A DNA stretch of 15,518 nt from CAYVSF01 sp046482855 (lineage in GTDB: Bacteria > Bacteroidota > Bacteroidia > Bacteroidales > UBA12077), in the NCBI GenBank assembly GCA_046482855.1, contig JAWOEH010000143.1, forward strand, positions 1-15,518, in the 5' to 3' direction. Each line of letters begins with the position of its first letter. Positions within the stretch are counted from its first letter, which is position 1. The notes under the pieces were generated by a model that searched no databases, was not told the origin of the DNA, and saw only the letters and a list, made by a program, of their open reading frames with translations. Shown here piece by piece: positions 14,111 through 15,518 of the stretch. The translations under genes were made by a program, and so were the position numbers.

Positions 14111-14169
14111 AGTATCATATATACCGATTTTCATGCTTGCTGGTATTTTCTCAAGTGGTGATTATCCAC

Positions 14170-14177
14170 TATCTTTG
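14170..14177 (+). promoter_or_regulatory. Bacteroidota-type -7 box for guaC
   Basis: TATCTTTG matches TAnnTTTG exactly, 22 bases before the guaC ATG. The T-rich stretch at 14146-14150 is at the right distance for a -33 element but lacks the G. The gene follows a terminator, so it needs its own promoter. Confidence 0.6.
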
Positions 14178-14199
14178 AACGTAACCAATTAATAGTAAT

Positions 14200-15240
14200 A
14201 TGAGAGTAGAATACGACATCAAATTGGGATTTAAAGATGTGATGTTCCGCCCTAAGCGATCCACATTAAAAAGTCGATCGTTGGTGGAATTGAGACGCAC
14301 ATTCAAGTTTATGCACACCCACAAAGAGTGGACCGGAGTACCTGTAATGGCAGCTAACATGGATACAGTAGGTACTTTCGAGATGGCACTTAAGCTAAGT
14401 GAGCATAATCTTTTTACCGCTATTCACAAACACTATAGCCTTGACGAATGGAATGCTTTTATGAAAGATGCTCCCGAAGGCATTGGGAACTACTTGGCTG
14501 TGAGTACAGGCACGGGGGAGCATGATTTGGATCGTGTTCTGGAGATCTTTAAGGCTCATCCACAGTTAAAATTCATCTGCATTGATGTGGCCAATGGGTA
14601 TTCAGAGCATTTTGTGGCATTTGTCAAGAAGGCTCGATTGCTTTTCCCCGATAAGGTGATTATAGCAGGCAATGTGGTTACCGGCGAAATGGTGGAGGAG
14701 TTGCTTTTGGCCGGTGCCGATATTATCAAAGTAGGTATTGGGCCGGGCTCGGTTTGTACTACTCGAGTGAAAACGGGTGTGGGATATCCACAATTGTCGG
14801 CCATTATCGAGTGCGCCGATGCAGCTCATGGTTTGGGCGGACAAATCATCAGCGATGGGGGGTGTACTTCGCCTGGCGATGTAGCCAAGGCTTTTGGCGC
14901 CGGTGCCGATTTTGTGATGTTAGGCGGCATGCTGGCCGGACATGACGAAAGCGGCGGAAAGCTCATTGAGATAGACGGAAAGCAATACAAGCAGTTTTAT
15001 GGCATGAGCTCTTCTACTGCCATGGAAAAACACGTGGGAGGTGTGGCTGAATATCGTGCCAGCGAAGGAAAAGCCGTTGAGGTGCCATACCGGGGGCCGG
15101 TTGAGGCAACGGTACAGGATATTCTGGGTGGCGTACGAAGTACGTGTACCTATGTAGGCGCTGCAAAGCTGAAGGAGTTGACCAAACGTGCAACGTTTAT
15201 TCGTGTAGCCGAACAGGAAAATCGCGTCTATAACCAATAG
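14200..15240 (+). CDS. guaC: GMP reductase
   Basis: 346 residues, almost the same as E. coli GuaC (347). It reduces GMP to IMP and ammonia with NADPH, in purine interconversion, in the cytoplasm. The catalytic Cys is Cys186 in GIGPGSVCTTR, the same number as in E. coli. The IMP/GMP-binding block SDGGCTSPGDVAKAFGAGA, the GGMLAGHDES segment and the flap region YGMSSSTAMEKH are present. The N-terminus DIKLGFKDVMFRPKRS is typical of GuaC rather than of IMP dehydrogenase, and there is no CBS domain insertion. It forms a single-gene unit between two terminators and is unrelated to the hydrogenase genes. Confidence 0.97.
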   Translation: MRVEYDIKLGFKDVMFRPKRSTLKSRSLVELRRTFKFMHTHKEWTGVPVMAANMDTVGTFEMALKLSEHNLFTAIHKHYSLDEWNAFMKDAPEGIGNYLAVSTGTGEHDLDRVLEIFKAHPQLKFICIDVANGYSEHFVAFVKKARLLFPDKVIIAGNVVTGEMVEELLLAGADIIKVGIGPGSVCTTRVKTGVGYPQLSAIIECADAAHGLGGQIISDGGCTSPGDVAKAFGAGADFVMLGGMLAGHDESGGKLIEIDGKQYKQFYGMSSSTAMEKHVGGVAEYRASEGKAVEVPYRGPVEATVQDILGGVRSTCTYVGAAKLKELTKRATFIRVAEQENRVYNQ

Positions 15241-15241
15241 T

Positions 15242-15289
15242 AAACTGAGGTTTGTTGTGCTGGCAGCAAACCTCAGTTTGCGCTTTTTT
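15242..15289 (+). terminator. Intrinsic terminator after guaC
   Basis: A perfect 13-bp stem, AAACTGAGGTTTG (15242-15254) with CAAACCTCAGTTT (15267-15279), has a 12-base loop and is followed by GCGC and a run of T. It begins two bases after the guaC stop codon. Confidence 0.88.
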
Positions 15290-15321
15290 GTATCTTTCTG
15301 TAGTCATTTAAAGATCAGGAT

Positions 15322-15518
15322 ATGCAATATCGACGTATTATCACAATTGTAGCCATACTACTTGTGGCCACACTCATGTACCTGCTTCAAAAACACGAAC
15401 CCATGAAAATTGAACGACAAACTACTGGCGGCATTTTGTTCTTCCGAACTCAACAACAAGAGCTTCTGCATGAATTTTATATTAACCGTGTAGGGTGCAC
15501 ACTTTGGCTCGACCAGGG
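15322..15518 (+). CDS. N-terminal part of VOC/glyoxalase-family protein, possibly membrane-anchored (cut by window end)
   Basis: The frame is open from ATG 15322 to the end of the window (65 codons). Residues from the internal Met28 (codon 15403-15405) read MKIERQTTGGILFF, then LHEFYINRVGCTLWLDQG, which resembles the first beta-alpha-beta unit of glyoxalase/bleomycin-resistance (VOC) proteins. The first 27 residues contain a hydrophobic stretch, IITIVAILLVATLMYLL, preceded by RR, so the protein could be anchored in the membrane. Alternatively the real start is Met28 and the upstream frame is untranslated; neither ATG has a clear ribosome site. The substrate is unknown. Confidence 0.6.
   Translation, partial: MQYRRIITIVAILLVATLMYLLQKHEPMKIERQTTGGILFFRTQQQELLHEFYINRVGCTLWLDQ

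Noticed and set aside
1..15518. CRISPR arrays, tRNA or rRNA genes, insertion sequences, attachment sites
   Set aside because: No regularly spaced repeats, cloverleaf-like sequences, transposase or integrase frames, or flanking direct repeats were seen.

Overview
The window looks like a piece of an anaerobic or fermentative Bacteroidota chromosome, most plausibly from the Marinilabiliales/Bacteroidales side; this is an inference. The evidence is an S46 dipeptidyl-peptidase (a family typical of Bacteroidota), three TAnnTTTG-type -7 boxes of the kind used by the Bacteroidota primary sigma factor, moderate GC content, and clustered [FeFe]-hydrogenase genes. All sixteen supported genes lie on the + strand.

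Layout. (1) 1-1640: the C-terminal end of an S46 peptidase carrying the Arg that marks the Asp/Glu-specific DPP11 type, overlapped by one base by a metallo-beta-lactamase-fold hydrolase. A very long perfect hairpin at 1706-1759 closes this unit. (2) 1863-5356: a three-gene NADH-linked [FeFe]-hydrogenase operon in the order hydC-hydB-hydA, with a short, core-only HydB, preceded by two tandem dyads of form TGTTA-N6-TAACA and closed by a GC-rich terminator. (3) 5678-9444: a six-gene tightly coupled regulatory-looking operon in the order DRTGG protein, RsbT/RsbW-like ATPase, sensory-type [FeFe]-hydrogenase homologue, second DRTGG protein, PHP phosphoesterase, GHKL ATPase. Its promoter carries nearly the same tandem dyads as the first hydrogenase operon. 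(4) 9539-14059: a second hydrogenase operon: a ferredoxin-like protein that has lost three of four cluster cysteines, a full-length 597-residue HydB, HydA and HydC. It has its own -7 box and a terminator. (5) 14200-15240: GMP reductase (guaC) with promoter and terminator. (6) 15322-end: start of a VOC/glyoxalase-like protein.

How the parts may work together. The second operon has the domain set expected of a ferredoxin- and NAD(H)-using electron-bifurcating or confurcating hydrogenase. The first lacks the extra Fe-S domains of HydB and may couple NADH to H2 without ferredoxin. Between them sits an H-cluster protein that keeps the four cubane ligands but has lost the proton-transfer cysteine and neighbouring H-cluster residues. 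It is flanked by two nucleotide-binding-type DRTGG proteins and two GHKL ATPases, with no recognisable DNA-binding or kinase output domain. I read this as an H2- or redox-sensing partner-switch-like module co-regulated with the first hydrogenase. Similar neighbours (DRTGG, ATPase, PHP, sensory hydrogenase beside bifurcating hydrogenase genes) are known to me from Clostridia such as Clostridium thermocellum, so the gene set is not unique, but its biochemical function is, to my knowledge, unresolved. The hydrogenase maturases HydE, HydF and HydG are not in the window.
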